This document shows positions 16,905-26,579 of a DNA stretch of 64,000 bases, one piece after another. The notes beneath the pieces were generated by a model. It searched no databases, was not told the DNA's origin, and saw nothing but the letters and a program-made list of their open reading frames with translations. This DNA comes from Myxococcales bacterium. Lineage in GTDB: Bacteria > Myxococcota_A > Polyangia > Polyangiales > Polyangiaceae. The position numbers were made by a program, and so were the translations under genes. Each line of letters opens with the position of its first letter. Positions within the stretch are counted from its first letter, which is position 1. The DNA is taken from NCBI GenBank assembly GCA_016703425.1, contig JADJCA010000015.1, forward strand, positions 1 through 64,000. Direction: 5' to 3'.

Positions 16905-19900
16905 CTACCTCACATCCTCCACCACGACGCGCTCGCCCGCGCCGCGGCCGAAGGTCTCCGGCGAGTACATCTCCTCGGCCTTCGGCGGCGGCACGACGAA
17001 GCTCCCCGGCGTCGTCGCTCGTGCGGTATACACATATTCGTAGCTGCCCGCGGGGAGGAGCGACGCGAAAGCCTCGGCGCGTTCGTCTCTGAGGTTGTGG
17101 TGCTCGTACCACGTGGCGCGCCACCACGAGAACGGCGAACGCCCGTTCGCCTCGCGCTTTTCGTCGTCGACACGAGGCGTACCCGCCAGTGCGGCGTTGA
17201 GCGCTTCGAAACCCGCCGGCATTGGATCCACGAGCGCCACATGATGACGCTCTGAGGGCGCCACCATGGAAACCCGGATTCGCACCGACGCGCCGGCCTT
17301 CACGTGCCACACGCCTTGGGTGTCGCGGGTGACGTCGGTGGGTTTGTCCACCGCTTCGTAGCGACGCGACACGACGAAGCCACGGTCGATGGACGGCACC
17401 GTGAGGCTCGCGGGCGCGTACCTTAGGCCGAGTCGATAGTAGAGGCGTCCGGGCCCTTCTTTTCCAACCACCAGATCGCCGCCTCCGCTCGACGCGAGCT
17501 CGGGCATGGGAACGAAGGCTTCGACGCGATCGGTGTTGCGCCCCCGAAACGCGTGCTCGCTGGCGGTCACCGAGCCGAGCCATACGCGCGCGACGAAGTT
17601 CGGGGCCACCTTCTCGAAACGTTGGAAGTACGCGTCGAGGGCCAGAAGCACGAAGGCGTCTTCTTGCGTATTGCCCCAATGCCCCTTCTTCCGATTGCCA
17701 AGGAGCCCTGCGACGACCTTGGGCACCAGCTCGTTCTTGGGCTCGATCTCCAGCAGCGACATGAGCACCAAGGCGTCGGTTCGGTGTGCCGAGTTAAGCA
17801 AGAGGTAGTCGCTCTCGCCGTAGGTCGAGGTGAAGTGCGCGGCGCCAGCCGTCTCGACCACCCGGTTCCTGAAGGAGAGCAAGATGGCGTCGGATTGCGC
17901 CTTCGAAGAGGCGTCGCCGGCGAGCGTCGGCAATAGCCAAGCGAGCGCTTCAAGGCTGAGATGCTCGACGCCTTCTTCGGCGAGGAGTCGCTGCGCCGCC
18001 TTGGCATCCGGCTCGCCGAGCCTGCGAAGCACGAAGAGCGCAAATGCGCGAAGGCTCCGGCGCGCCTCCTTGGAGTAGTACTCGGGTATCTGGGCGTCGA
18101 TGTTGCGCAGGTAGCGGGAAACGCCCTCGCGCATCGAAGCGTCGACGACGAAGCCCTTGGCCTTGGCCACCGAGAGCGCCAAGCCGACGTGCACCGTCAG
18201 GTATGGCCACGGTCGATCGGTCCAGAAGCCGAAGCCGCCGCTTAGCTTGTCTTGCCGGCGGGCCAAGAGCGCGAGGTCCCGCTCCACTCCCGCGCGCAGC
18301 TTGTCGGCGCTCGGCAAGCTCGACGCGGCAAAGGCCGCCAACATGTCCTTGAGCGCGGCGATCGATAGGAGCCGCGAGGCGATCTGCTCGTTGCAATCGA
18401 AAGGGTACCGCTGCAGGTACAGCACCGCGTCGGTGAGCGCGAAGAGCGCCGTCGACGACGTCCCGATTTCGAGGCCACCGAAGCCCTTCTCCACGTCATC
18501 GGGCACCTTGAGCGACTGGAGGACGGCGCCTTCGTCGACGACGCCGTAGGTGGCGAAGGCCTCTGTCGTGTTGGGCGACCAGACGGGCATCTGCACCGTC
18601 GCCGCGTCGCTGAAGTCGCCGGCGGCCAGCGCGAACGCGACGCGCGCTTCACCGGGGTCGCGAGCCGCGAAAGCCAGACGGACCTCGACGCGATCGTTCG
18701 GCGGAACGTCGAAGGCGCGGCCCGTGGTCGCGTCGCTCGCCTTCGGCGCCGCGCCGAAGGCTGCGTTGTCGGCGCGCGCCGCCAGGCGGACTCGCATCTT
18801 TTCCGAAGTCTGATTCTGAACCACCACGGGCAGCTCGAGTCGGTCGCCGTAGTTGAGGAAGCGCGGCGCCGACGGGCGCAAGAGCACGGGCAACCGCGCC
18901 GTGAGCGTCGCTTCGCCAAGGCCAAAGTGATCCTTCTTGTCCCACGCGACGGCCGTGACGCGGTACCGCGTCGTGTTGTCGGGCATCTTGAAGCTCACGA
19001 CGGCGTGACCACTCGCGTCCGTCGGGACGCGGGCGGCAAAGACCGCCAGCGGGTCGAAGTTCGATCGGAGGGCGATGGGCGCCGCTATGCGGCCGTCACC
19101 GATCGGGTCCTTCGCCGCCGTGACGAGGCCGACCATCCCGAAGTCGGCGACCTCGCGGAGCGCGCTGGCTCTGGCGCTGGCCGCCGGAGCCGCGCCTCCA
19201 AGGCGCCCGTGCCCCTGGCCAAAACCTTGGCCGCTCCCGGTTCCGGCGCCGTGGCCGATGGTTCCGATGGCGCCGAGGCCGATGCCTTCGCCGCGACCGC
19301 CGCCGCCCTCACCGACGCCCGACAGGCCGAGGCCGCCGGCGCCAAACGCGTCGCCGATGGCGTCGCCCCACAAGTTGCCGCCGCCCGGAGCTTGGCCCAG
19401 CCTCCCGCGGGATTCTTCGTCGGGCGCGAGCATCACGTACGCGCGAGACTCGCGGAGCGAGGTCGACGTCATCCCCGATCGCATGAAGGTAGCGAGCGGA
19501 TCCGCGATGCGATGACTCGCCAACGCCAGGACCGATTCGTCGACGACCACGACAGCCACCTCGGCGGCAAACGGCTTCTTGTCGGAACCCGTGACGTCGA
19601 CGTTGACGCGCGTCTCTTCGCCGGGCGCGACCGCCACCTTCTCCGGGGACACCGCCACGGAGAGCGCGTGCTCCACGGCGGGAACGGAGAGCGAGACGCC
19701 GCGGCTCGCGAAGGCCGGCCTCGCCTTGAGGTTTGGGTCGAGGTCGCCGCGCGCGTTGCGCCTCGGCTCTTGGCCCACGAGCGACAGCGTCGCCATGACC
19801 GATGGCGCGTCGCCCGCTTCGATGGGCACGCGGATCGACTGAACGCGCTCAGCGAGGGCGATCTTTTGAACGCGGCGCTTGATGCCGCCGGCCACCTCGA

Positions 19901-22900
19901 GAATGCCCTCGGCGGGTGCGAACGGCGAAACGACGAGGAGCTCTGCCGTCTCACCGATTTTGTAGCTCTCCTTGTCGGCCGTGAGCACGAGCTCGCTGAT
20001 CTCTTGGTCGCGCGCCACGAGCGCCGACTTGCCGACGGAGAGCACGCTGATGACGGTGCGGCTGCGGCGCCCCTTTTCGTCTGTGACGTCGGCAACCACT
20101 GTGTACTCGCCGGCCTCTTTCGTGGGTAGCGCACACGCCTTCACTTCCTCTGCCGCCGAGACGACGCTGCAACTCGCGGCATCGAGCTCCTTCGCTTCGT
20201 GCTTGCGGGAGCCGCGGGACGGAGCGGTGCGGTAGCTCCGAAGCTCCACCTTTCGTCCCGCGATCAACGCTCCGTCTAGGCCCACGACGACGAGCTTCGG
20301 CTCGATGGCATCGCCGGCTCGCACGAAGGGCTTATCGGCCTTGAGCCCCACGTACACCGACGCCGGGTGGACCAAGAGTCTCGTGCTGGTAGCCCAAGAC
20401 TGCCGGTTGACGTCGGTAATGGTGGCGGCGGCCGCGACGTTGTAAGCGAAGGGTTCGTCGATGCCGTCGAAGTCGATGCGCAGACCATGAGCACCGTCGG
20501 CGCCGGTGTGCCCCTTGTGGACGGCGCGGGGGGCGGAGCTCCCGTGGGGGCGCGTCGTTCTGCCCCAATCCCCAAAGGCGGAGCGGAACGTCGGCCGGCT
20601 CTGACCGAATTGGTACTCCTTCCGGTTTGGCGGCTCGAAGGTCGCCTCCTCGCGAGCCACGTTCCAGTCGACGGTCGCCGATTGCAGCCCGCCACCGGCG
20701 AAGTACTTGGCCGACGCCCGAGCCGTCGCGAAGCCGCCGACTACGTGCGGCCCATCCGAGGTGCGCGTCGTGACCTCGTATTCGGGGCGGCGAAACTCCT
20801 CGATGCGGAAGCTGTGCGACTCCATCAGGTCGGTGGCCTCGAGCTCGACGTTGGCGTGCCCGAGGTTTGCGTTTTTCGGGACCGCAAAGGTGACGACGAA
20901 CCCGCCGGCCTCATCGATGGTCACAGGTCCCTTCGCCATCTCGACACCTCGGGCGTCGCGCGCCACGAATCGCCCTTGCCTTTGCGAGGCCAGGGTGATG
21001 TCGGCGCCGCGCACGTTGCCGACGTTTCTGAGCAGGCCCTTGATGTGAACCGTCTCGCCGGGACGATAGAGACCGCGATCATCGAAGGCGTAGGCCGCCG
21101 TAGTCGCCGGAGGCTTTCCGGCGTTGCCACGAAACCCGTAGAGAAAGGTCGAGTCGGCGCCGCGACGAGCCACCAAGGTGTCGATGCTGTCGTCGGCGGG
21201 CTGGGGAAAGGTGCCCAGGCGAGCAAGGCCGTCGTCTCCTGTGGACGTGCCCCTTCCATGCGTGAGAAACGAGACCGTCGCCCCCGAGATCGCCGTGCTG
21301 CGCGCGAGATCGGAGACGAGGGCGACGACCGACCCGTCGCGCGCCTCATGAGCGCTGAGCCCCAACGCTGTCACCTGGAGCCACTGACGCACCCACTGCC
21401 GCTGCCAAGGGTCCTTGTAGGGACGCTTCGATTCCACGATGGCCACCACATGCCCGAAGCCGTCCTTCAGCGCCGGTGTCAGATCGACGCGCGTCTCGGT
21501 CGTGCTGTCGGGCCTCGCGTCGAGCGTCAGGTCGCGATCAACGACGAGCTCGCCGGGCGGGGTTCGCTCTTTTCGTTCGTAGTCCCAGTCGCGGCGATAC
21601 GCGACGAATCGCCCGTAGTCTTCGGGCCTCACGCGGAAGAGTCGCAAGCGCACGGTGTCTTCGGCGCGCGAGTAGACGGAGAGGCGCGCCCCGCCGGCGG
21701 GGTCGACGATCCCCTGCATTTGGCGCTCCGCGAAGAGGCGCGGGACGAACGGCACCACGGAGAATTCGCGGAGCACATCGGCGGCGAGAGCCTGACCAAA
21801 GCGGTCCTTGAGACCGCTCTTCACGGTCACCTTGTAGCGTCCGACCTTCCACTCGCCGCGCAAGTACAGGTTGCTGCCGGAAGGCGTGATCTTGAGCCCC
21901 TCTGGCTTGGGCGACACGTCGACGAACCGTTCCTCAAAGCTGTCTTCGTCGAGCGGCGTCGTGAAGCGCAGGTCGGCGGCGCTGTCGGGGCGGCACTCGC
22001 CGTTGCAGCTCAGCGCCGTGACCTCCATGGCACCGTGGGTCGTGAACTCGAAGCGCTGCGCCTCCTTGGTGGTCCGAGGCCCTTCGGCGCTCGGCGTGCC
22101 GGAAGGGAACTCGACGGTCACGACGGTGTTCGGCGGCAGCGTCTTGTCGGTCTTCCAGAAGACGCGGCGCCTCTTCTTGAGAGCCGCGTCTTTGCCCGCG
22201 TCTTGGCCGGCGGGACGCGCCCCGAGGCGATCGAGGAGCTCGCTTTGCTCCACCTCCGCGTCGGTGGCGAGGCGACTCTTCTGCTCGAGGCCCTCGGCCT
22301 TGACGACGACCTTGGAGACGATGGCCGCCGCGTCGACCGATTGATCGAACTCGGCAAAGTAGAGCGGCGTGCGCGAGACCGTCACGCCGCTGGGTTCGCT
22401 GCGAACGAGCCTTGGCGCCGGCGTGGCGAACGTGGTGCGCTCCCCCTTCGCGAGCCGATTGCCTGCAAGGCTCTTGGTGCCTTCGGGCACTTCGACGACG
22501 AACTCCGTCGCTCGGGGCAGCTCGCGCTCCGGCTGAAAGACCACCGTCTGCGTACCGAGCCAACGAAACTCGCCCTTCTGCGGGGGCGTGAGCTTGAACG
22601 GCGCTTCGCCCGCCGCGAGGGCTGCTTGTGTGGCCAGCGCCACCATCGGCTCGCTGAAGGTGACCGAGACGTTCGGCGCGATCCCAACGTCGCCTTCCGG
22701 GGAGCGCCGAACGACGCGCAAGCCGGTCGTGTCGTGCGTGACGGCGCCGACGGGAGACGGCGCCGCAGGGAACGGCTCGCTTACGGTGCGACCGGGCCGC
22801 GGCGGCGGCGGTGAATCGCCGCGCCTGTGAAACGTCGTCGCCAAGCCACCGTCGGTCGCTGCCTGCGGTGGCAATCGGCCCAAGAGCTCGGCGACCTCGC

Positions 22901-23168
22901 CAGGCGGCATGACGTCGCCAGTCACGCGGGGCGGCGCTGCGGGCTTCTCCCGATCGGCGTCGCTGAGGCGAAAGCCGAGCTTCGGGGCGCGGCTCTTGGC
23001 CACGACGCTTCCCGCATCGACCCCTTCGCCCGCGCCCGGCTTCTTCTCGCCCCCGCACCCGACAGCAGCAAGCGCAGCGCACACGAAGACCCGCGCCAGG
23101 TGCCCCCCGCGTGGCGCGACCTTGGCTCGGCGAGAGCGGAAAGGCGGGACTGTGTGCGGAAAGTGCAT
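16905..23168 (-). CDS. Alpha-2-macroglobulin family lipoprotein
   Basis: About 2,087 residues from ATG 23168, which has a GGAGG ribosome site about 12 nt upstream; the longer open frame to 23945 runs over the divergent protease gene and is rejected. Signal peptide with lipobox AAVGC. Features of bacterial alpha-2-macroglobulins, periplasmic protease traps, are present: macroglobulin-like beta domains (SVTFSEPMVALA, FDDRGLYRPGETVHIKGLLRN), the thioester site CNEQ (Cys1592, codon at 18393-18395) in YPFDCNEQIASRLL, and an alpha-helical thioester domain (DKLSGGFGFWTDRPWPYLT). About residues 1260-1330 form a Gly-rich insert (GIGLGAIGTIGHGAGTGSGQ) near the expected bait region. No pbpC-type gene is adjacent. 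Confidence 0.93.
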   Translation of the reverse strand: MHFPHTVPPFRSRRAKVAPRGGHLARVFVCAALAAVGCGGEKKPGAGEGVDAGSVVAKSRAPKLGFRLSDADREKPAAPPRVTGDVMPPGEVAELLGRLPPQAATDGGLATTFHRRGDSPPPPRPGRTVSEPFPAAPSPVGAVTHDTTGLRVVRRSPEGDVGIAPNVSVTFSEPMVALATQAALAAGEAPFKLTPPQKGEFRWLGTQTVVFQPERELPRATEFVVEVPEGTKSLAGNRLAKGERTTFATPAPRLVRSEPSGVTVSRTPLYFAEFDQSVDAAAIVSKVVVKAEGLEQKSRLATDAEVEQSELLDRLGARPAGQDAGKDAALKKRRRVFWKTDKTLPPNTVVTVEFPSGTPSAEGPRTTKEAQRFEFTTHGAMEVTALSCNGECRPDSAADLRFTTPLDEDSFEERFVDVSPKPEGLKITPSGSNLYLRGEWKVGRYKVTVKSGLKDRFGQALAADVLREFSVVPFVPRLFAERQMQGIVDPAGGARLSVYSRAEDTVRLRLFRVRPEDYGRFVAYRRDWDYERKERTPPGELVVDRDLTLDARPDSTTETRVDLTPALKDGFGHVVAIVESKRPYKDPWQRQWVRQWLQVTALGLSAHEARDGSVVALVSDLARSTAISGATVSFLTHGRGTSTGDDGLARLGTFPQPADDSIDTLVARRGADSTFLYGFRGNAGKPPATTAAYAFDDRGLYRPGETVHIKGLLRNVGNVRGADITLASQRQGRFVARDARGVEMAKGPVTIDEAGGFVVTFAVPKNANLGHANVELEATDLMESHSFRIEEFRRPEYEVTTRTSDGPHVVGGFATARASAKYFAGGGLQSATVDWNVAREEATFEPPNRKEYQFGQSRPTFRSAFGDWGRTTRPHGSSAPRAVHKGHTGADGAHGLRIDFDGIDEPFAYNVAAAATITDVNRQSWATSTRLLVHPASVYVGLKADKPFVRAGDAIEPKLVVVGLDGALIAGRKVELRSYRTAPSRGSRKHEAKELDAASCSVVSAAEEVKACALPTKEAGEYTVVADVTDEKGRRSRTVISVLSVGKSALVARDQEISELVLTADKESYKIGETAELLVVSPFAPAEGILEVAGGIKRRVQKIALAERVQSIRVPIEAGDAPSVMATLSLVGQEPRRNARGDLDPNLKARPAFASRGVSLSVPAVEHALSVAVSPEKVAVAPGEETRVNVDVTGSDKKPFAAEVAVVVVDESVLALASHRIADPLATFMRSGMTSTSLRESRAYVMLAPDEESRGRLGQAPGGGNLWGDAIGDAFGAGGLGLSGVGEGGGGRGEGIGLGAIGTIGHGAGTGSGQGFGQGHGRLGGAAPAASARASALREVADFGMVGLVTAAKDPIGDGRIAAPIALRSNFDPLAVFAARVPTDASGHAVVSFKMPDNTTRYRVTAVAWDKKDHFGLGEATLTARLPVLLRPSAPRFLNYGDRLELPVVVQNQTSEKMRVRLAARADNAAFGAAPKASDATTGRAFDVPPNDRVEVRLAFAARDPGEARVAFALAAGDFSDAATVQMPVWSPNTTEAFATYGVVDEGAVLQSLKVPDDVEKGFGGLEIGTSSTALFALTDAVLYLQRYPFDCNEQIASRLLSIAALKDMLAAFAASSLPSADKLRAGVERDLALLARRQDKLSGGFGFWTDRPWPYLTVHVGLALSVAKAKGFVVDASMREGVSRYLRNIDAQIPEYYSKEARRSLRAFALFVLRRLGEPDAKAAQRLLAEEGVEHLSLEALAWLLPTLAGDASSKAQSDAILLSFRNRVVETAGAAHFTSTYGESDYLLLNSAHRTDALVLMSLLEIEPKNELVPKVVAGLLGNRKKGHWGNTQEDAFVLLALDAYFQRFEKVAPNFVARVWLGSVTASEHAFRGRNTDRVEAFVPMPELASSGGGDLVVGKEGPGRLYYRLGLRYAPASLTVPSIDRGFVVSRRYEAVDKPTDVTRDTQGVWHVKAGASVRIRVSMVAPSERHHVALVDPMPAGFEALNAALAGTPRVDDEKREANGRSPFSWWRATWYEHHNLRDERAEAFASLLPAGSYEYVYTARATTPGSFVVPPPKAEEMYSPETFGRGAGERVVVEDVR

Positions 23169-23232
23169 GCCCAATTGGAACCTCCTAAGGGGCCTTAGTT
23201 CCCCGGAACGTATACGACTCGAAATTCCCGCG

Positions 23233-23238
23233 TATCCT
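23233..23238 (+). promoter_or_regulatory. Possible -10 element (TATCCT) of the matrixin-like gene
   Basis: TATCCT ends 11 nt before the ATG at 23250. This predicts a 5' leader of only about 4 nt. It lies in the short divergent region shared with the alpha-2-macroglobulin gene (start 23168), whose own start instead has a strong Shine-Dalgarno. Confidence 0.4.
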
Positions 23239-23249
23239 TCGGGGCTCGG

Positions 23250-24170
23250 ATGCCGCGCCTCGCCCTTTGTTCCGCCCTTTCTCTGGTTGTGGTCTTGGGG
23301 GCGAGCCTCGCCTCGCGCGAAGCGTCGGCCTTCTGCCGAACGCGCACGCAGCCGTCGGCCATCGACGACTGCGCCTCGCAGGGGCCGTCGCTCTATTGGA
23401 GAAACCGTTGCGTCGGGTTCACCGTCGCCACCGCCGCGAGCAAGAAGGCCAACCTCGACAAGGCGCGGGCCATCGTGGCGTCGTCTTTTGCAGCCTGGCT
23501 CGGGAAGAACGCGACGTGCACGCCGGGCATCCAAGCCGTGGAGCTCGAGCCCACCAAGACCGCGAGCATCGGCTTCAACAGGAAGGGGGCCAACGAGAAC
23601 GTCGTCGTCTTTCGCGACGACGCGTGGCCCTACGACGACGCGGGCAATCCGCTGGCGCTGACCACCGTCACCTTCAACGCCGACACCGGCGAGATCCTCG
23701 ACGCCGACATCGAGGTCAACACGGCGGATCGCGGGGTCACGGCGCAGGAACCGCTCCCGGCGCAAGGCTACGACCTCCAATCGATCATCACGCACGAGGT
23801 CGGGCACTACCTCGGCCTGGCGCACACGAAGGTGAACAACGCCACGATGGAGTCGCGCTACGACCGGGGCCAAACGGGCCTTCGCACCCTCGAGCCCGAC
23901 GACCAAAAGGGCATCTGCACCATCTACCCGAGCGAGGCCGAGCACACGACCGACAAGCCGGGCGAGGCAGCGGCGACGCGCCTGACGGCGGGCCCGTGCC
24001 AGCCGGTCATCACGGTCAACACCGAAGAGCCTGCCCAGGACACCGGTTGCGCCTGCGCGGCGGCCGGCTCAGGCGAGAGGACAGGCCTCGCGAACGCTGG
24101 TTTTTTCGCGACATTTGTAGCGTTTGCAGCGATCGCGGCGAGGCGCTCGCGACGCCGCCAAGGCCCGTAG
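23250..24170 (+). CDS. Matrixin-like zinc metalloprotease with MYXO-CTERM-like tail
   Basis: 306 residues. Signal peptide (about 1-27). The catalytic zinc motif HEVGHYLGLAH (His182, Glu183, His186, His192) and a downstream Met-turn candidate (NATM, Met200) identify a metzincin of the matrixin type. The C-terminus has a Cys-containing stretch (GCACAAAGSG, about 267-276), a TM segment (about 279-297) and a basic tail (RRSRRR), the layout of MYXO-CTERM sorting signals processed by rhombosortase-like or myxosortase enzymes. It is thus probably surface-anchored. It is divergent from the alpha-2-macroglobulin gene, so a protease and a protease-trap protein share one intergenic region. Confidence 0.9.
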   Translation: MPRLALCSALSLVVVLGASLASREASAFCRTRTQPSAIDDCASQGPSLYWRNRCVGFTVATAASKKANLDKARAIVASSFAAWLGKNATCTPGIQAVELEPTKTASIGFNRKGANENVVVFRDDAWPYDDAGNPLALTTVTFNADTGEILDADIEVNTADRGVTAQEPLPAQGYDLQSIITHEVGHYLGLAHTKVNNATMESRYDRGQTGLRTLEPDDQKGICTIYPSEAEHTTDKPGEAAATRLTAGPCQPVITVNTEEPAQDTGCACAAAGSGERTGLANAGFFATFVAFAAIAARRSRRRQGP

Positions 24171-24202
24171 GGCCTGACACAAAACCGTGGTAGGAGGCGC
24201 CT

Positions 24203-25351
24203 ATGAGCGTGCTCCTTTCCCGTCGCCACCTCGGCCTCGTGGCGGCGTCTTTGGCCCTCGCCACGACCTCTTGCTCCAAGGCAAAGAACGACGAGTTCGT
24301 CGTGGGGGCGTTCCTCTCCCTCTCGGGCTCCGACTCGGCCTTCGGCGTGGACACCAAGAACGGCATCGAGCAGGCGGTCAACGAGCAGAACGCCGCCGGC
24401 GGCGTGAAGGGCAAGAAGATCCGCGTCATCTACGAAGACGATCGCTCGATGCCGTCGGAAGCGTCCAACAAGGTTCGCCAGCTCATCGACCGCGACCAGG
24501 CGCTCGCCATCCTCGGCGAGGTGGCGTCGAGCCGCACCGAACCGGCGGCCATCGTGGCCAACGAGAAGAAGGTGCCGCTCATCACGCCGTCGTCGACCAA
24601 CGTGTCGATCACGAAGAACCGCGAGTACGCCTTCCGGGTCTGCTTCACCGACGATCAGCAAGGCGACGTGGCAGCGCGCTTCGTCAAAGAGACGCTCAAG
24701 AAGACCAACGTCGCGCTGCTCTATGTGGCGCAGGACAACTATTCGTCGGGCCTCGCGCAAAGCTTCAAGCTCAGCTTCGAGAAGCTTGGCGGCAAGATCG
24801 TCGCCGACAAGGGCTACCAGAAGGGCGAGACGAACTACACGACGCACCTCGAGACCATCAAGGCCGCGTCGCCGGAGATCATCTTCGCGCCGATCTACTA
24901 CAACGACATGGTGCAGGTGGCGCGCCAAGCGAAGGCGGCGGGCATCGCCGGCAACACGTTCGTCGGCGGCGACGGATGGGACGCCAACGAGCTCTTGAAG
25001 GGCGCCGGCGCGGAGCTCGAGGGCGCTTTCTTCACCAATCACTACGCGCCCGACGTGCCCTGGGAGAACGCGCAAGCGTTCCTCAAGACCTACCGCGCCA
25101 AATACAACGTGGAGCCGACGAGCATGGCGGCGCAGGGCTACGACGCAGCGAAGCTCCTCTTCGACGCCATGGGCCGCGCGCCGGAGCCGACCCGCGAGGC
25201 CATTAAGGACGCCATCAAGGCGACGAAGGGCTTCCAAGGCGCAACCGGCACCTTGACCATCGATAAGGATCACAACGCCAACAAGCCCATCGTCATCGTT
25301 CAGATCCGGGGCAAGCAGTTCAAGTACTCGACGCAGCTCGTCGCTCAGTAA
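24203..25351 (+). CDS. livJ: Branched-chain amino acid ABC transporter substrate-binding lipoprotein
   Basis: 382 residues with a lipobox (LATTSC, Cys24) and a periplasmic-binding type I fold: FVVGAFLSLSGSDSAFGVDTKNGIEQAVNEQNAAGG, then IRVIYEDDRSMPSEA and SNKVRQLI. LivJ-type proteins capture leucine-like amino acids, or other small carboxylated ligands, and deliver them to the membrane permeases. The start has a good ribosome site (TAGGAGG, about 6 nt upstream). The LivH-type permease gene follows 20 bp later, so they are probably one operon. Ligand specificity cannot be read from the sequence. Confidence 0.9.
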   Translation: MSVLLSRRHLGLVAASLALATTSCSKAKNDEFVVGAFLSLSGSDSAFGVDTKNGIEQAVNEQNAAGGVKGKKIRVIYEDDRSMPSEASNKVRQLIDRDQALAILGEVASSRTEPAAIVANEKKVPLITPSSTNVSITKNREYAFRVCFTDDQQGDVAARFVKETLKKTNVALLYVAQDNYSSGLAQSFKLSFEKLGGKIVADKGYQKGETNYTTHLETIKAASPEIIFAPIYYNDMVQVARQAKAAGIAGNTFVGGDGWDANELLKGAGAELEGAFFTNHYAPDVPWENAQAFLKTYRAKYNVEPTSMAAQGYDAAKLLFDAMGRAPEPTREAIKDAIKATKGFQGATGTLTIDKDHNANKPIVIVQIRGKQFKYSTQLVAQ

Positions 25352-25371
25352 CGGAATCGGGCACCGGCGCA

Positions 25372-26253
25372 GTGGACCGAATCTTCAGCACGCTGCTGAC
25401 GGGGGTCGCGCAAGGCGCGATGATCGCGCTCGTCGCCCTCGGCTACACGCTCGTCTACGGCGTGCTCAAGCTCATCAACTTCGCGCACAGCGAAATCTTC
25501 ATGATGGGCGCCTACGCGGGGCTCTTCGCCATCATGGCCTTCGGCGCCGAAGCGAACCCTGTCCTGGCGGCGACCATGGGCACGCTCATCGCGATGGTCG
25601 CCTGCTCGGCGCTCGGCATCGCCGTCGAGCGCACCGCTTATCGCCCTTTGCGGGGTCGCGGCAAGGGCTCGCTCGTGCGCGTGACGCCGCTCGTGACGGC
25701 GCTCGGCATGTCGGTGCTCCTACAGAACCTCGCGCAACTCGTCTTCACGGCGCAATACCGCTCGTATCCGCCCCTCTTCGAGCAGAGCCGGATGCGCCTC
25801 ATCATCGTGGTAACGAGCGTCGTCGTGATGGCGGGGCTCGAGCTCATTGTAAAGAAGACGTGGTTCGGCAAGGCCATGCGCGCCCTTTCGACCAACGAAG
25901 AGGCCGCGCGACTCATGGGTGTTCGCACGTCGCGGGTCATCGCCATGACGTTCGCGCTCGGCTCCAGCTTGGCCGCGCTGGGAGCGGTTCTCTTCTGCCT
26001 CGATCAATCGCCCGCCTACCCGACCATGGGCCTCGTCATCGGCACCCGCGCGTTTGTCGCGGCTGTCCTTGGCGGAATCGGCAGCATCACCGGCGCGATG
26101 CTCGGCGGCCTCCTCCTTGGCGTGCTGGGCGAGCTCATGAAGCTCACCGACTACTCGGGCGGCGTGGACGTCCTCGTCTTCGCGGTGCTCATCGTCGTGC
26201 TCTTGCTTCGACCCTCCGGGCTCCTCGGCCAGTCGCGCATCGAGAAGGTGTAG
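25372..26253 (+). CDS. livH: Branched-chain amino acid ABC transporter permease LivH
   Basis: 293 residues, nearly all hydrophobic helices, with the family motifs GYTLVYGVLKLINFAHSEIFMMGAY near the N-terminus and GSSLAALGAVLF and AAVLGGIGSITGAMLGG further on. It forms the inner-membrane channel with LivM in the complete system. The start is GTG 25372. No LivM, LivG or LivF gene follows: the next gene is a Ser/Thr kinase. The missing components may be elsewhere in the genome, or the pair may work with another transporter. The stop codon is TAG. Confidence 0.92.
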   Translation: MDRIFSTLLTGVAQGAMIALVALGYTLVYGVLKLINFAHSEIFMMGAYAGLFAIMAFGAEANPVLAATMGTLIAMVACSALGIAVERTAYRPLRGRGKGSLVRVTPLVTALGMSVLLQNLAQLVFTAQYRSYPPLFEQSRMRLIIVVTSVVVMAGLELIVKKTWFGKAMRALSTNEEAARLMGVRTSRVIAMTFALGSSLAALGAVLFCLDQSPAYPTMGLVIGTRAFVAAVLGGIGSITGAMLGGLLLGVLGELMKLTDYSGGVDVLVFAVLIVVLLLRPSGLLGQSRIEKV

Positions 26254-26579
26254 GCAACGGGCGCCCAGGTCGGCGGCGAGCGCCCTCTTGGGCAGGTCGC
26301 CCCTAATGGATCGGCCGTTCACCAACGGAAGAAGCGCGCGCTGGGACGCCTGTTGCGAGGACGGAATTTTGGCGCCCGGGCGGGCAGAATGGCGACTTCC
26401 ACGCCGCGGCCGGCGGAACATTGTCTCGCGCGTGAATTCGCGTGGAAATTCGCGCCGAACGAGGGCCGGCACCGTCATTGCGACGAGGCGAGGCCCAAGG
26501 CCTGACGTCGCCCGGCGCGACCCCCGCCGGAAGTGCGCAACCGCTGCCCTCAACCGCTGCCGTAAGGAGAAGAGCCCGC

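Noticed and set aside
20367..22814. 815-codon forward frame antisense to the alpha-2-macroglobulin gene
   Set aside because: It mirrors codons of the macroglobulin gene, has an extreme Arg/Ala/Asp composition and lacks any domain. The real gene has a thioester and macroglobulin motifs.
23169..23945. N-terminal extension of the macroglobulin frame
   Set aside because: It overlaps the divergent protease gene, and the ATG at 23168 has a ribosome site and a signal peptide directly after it.
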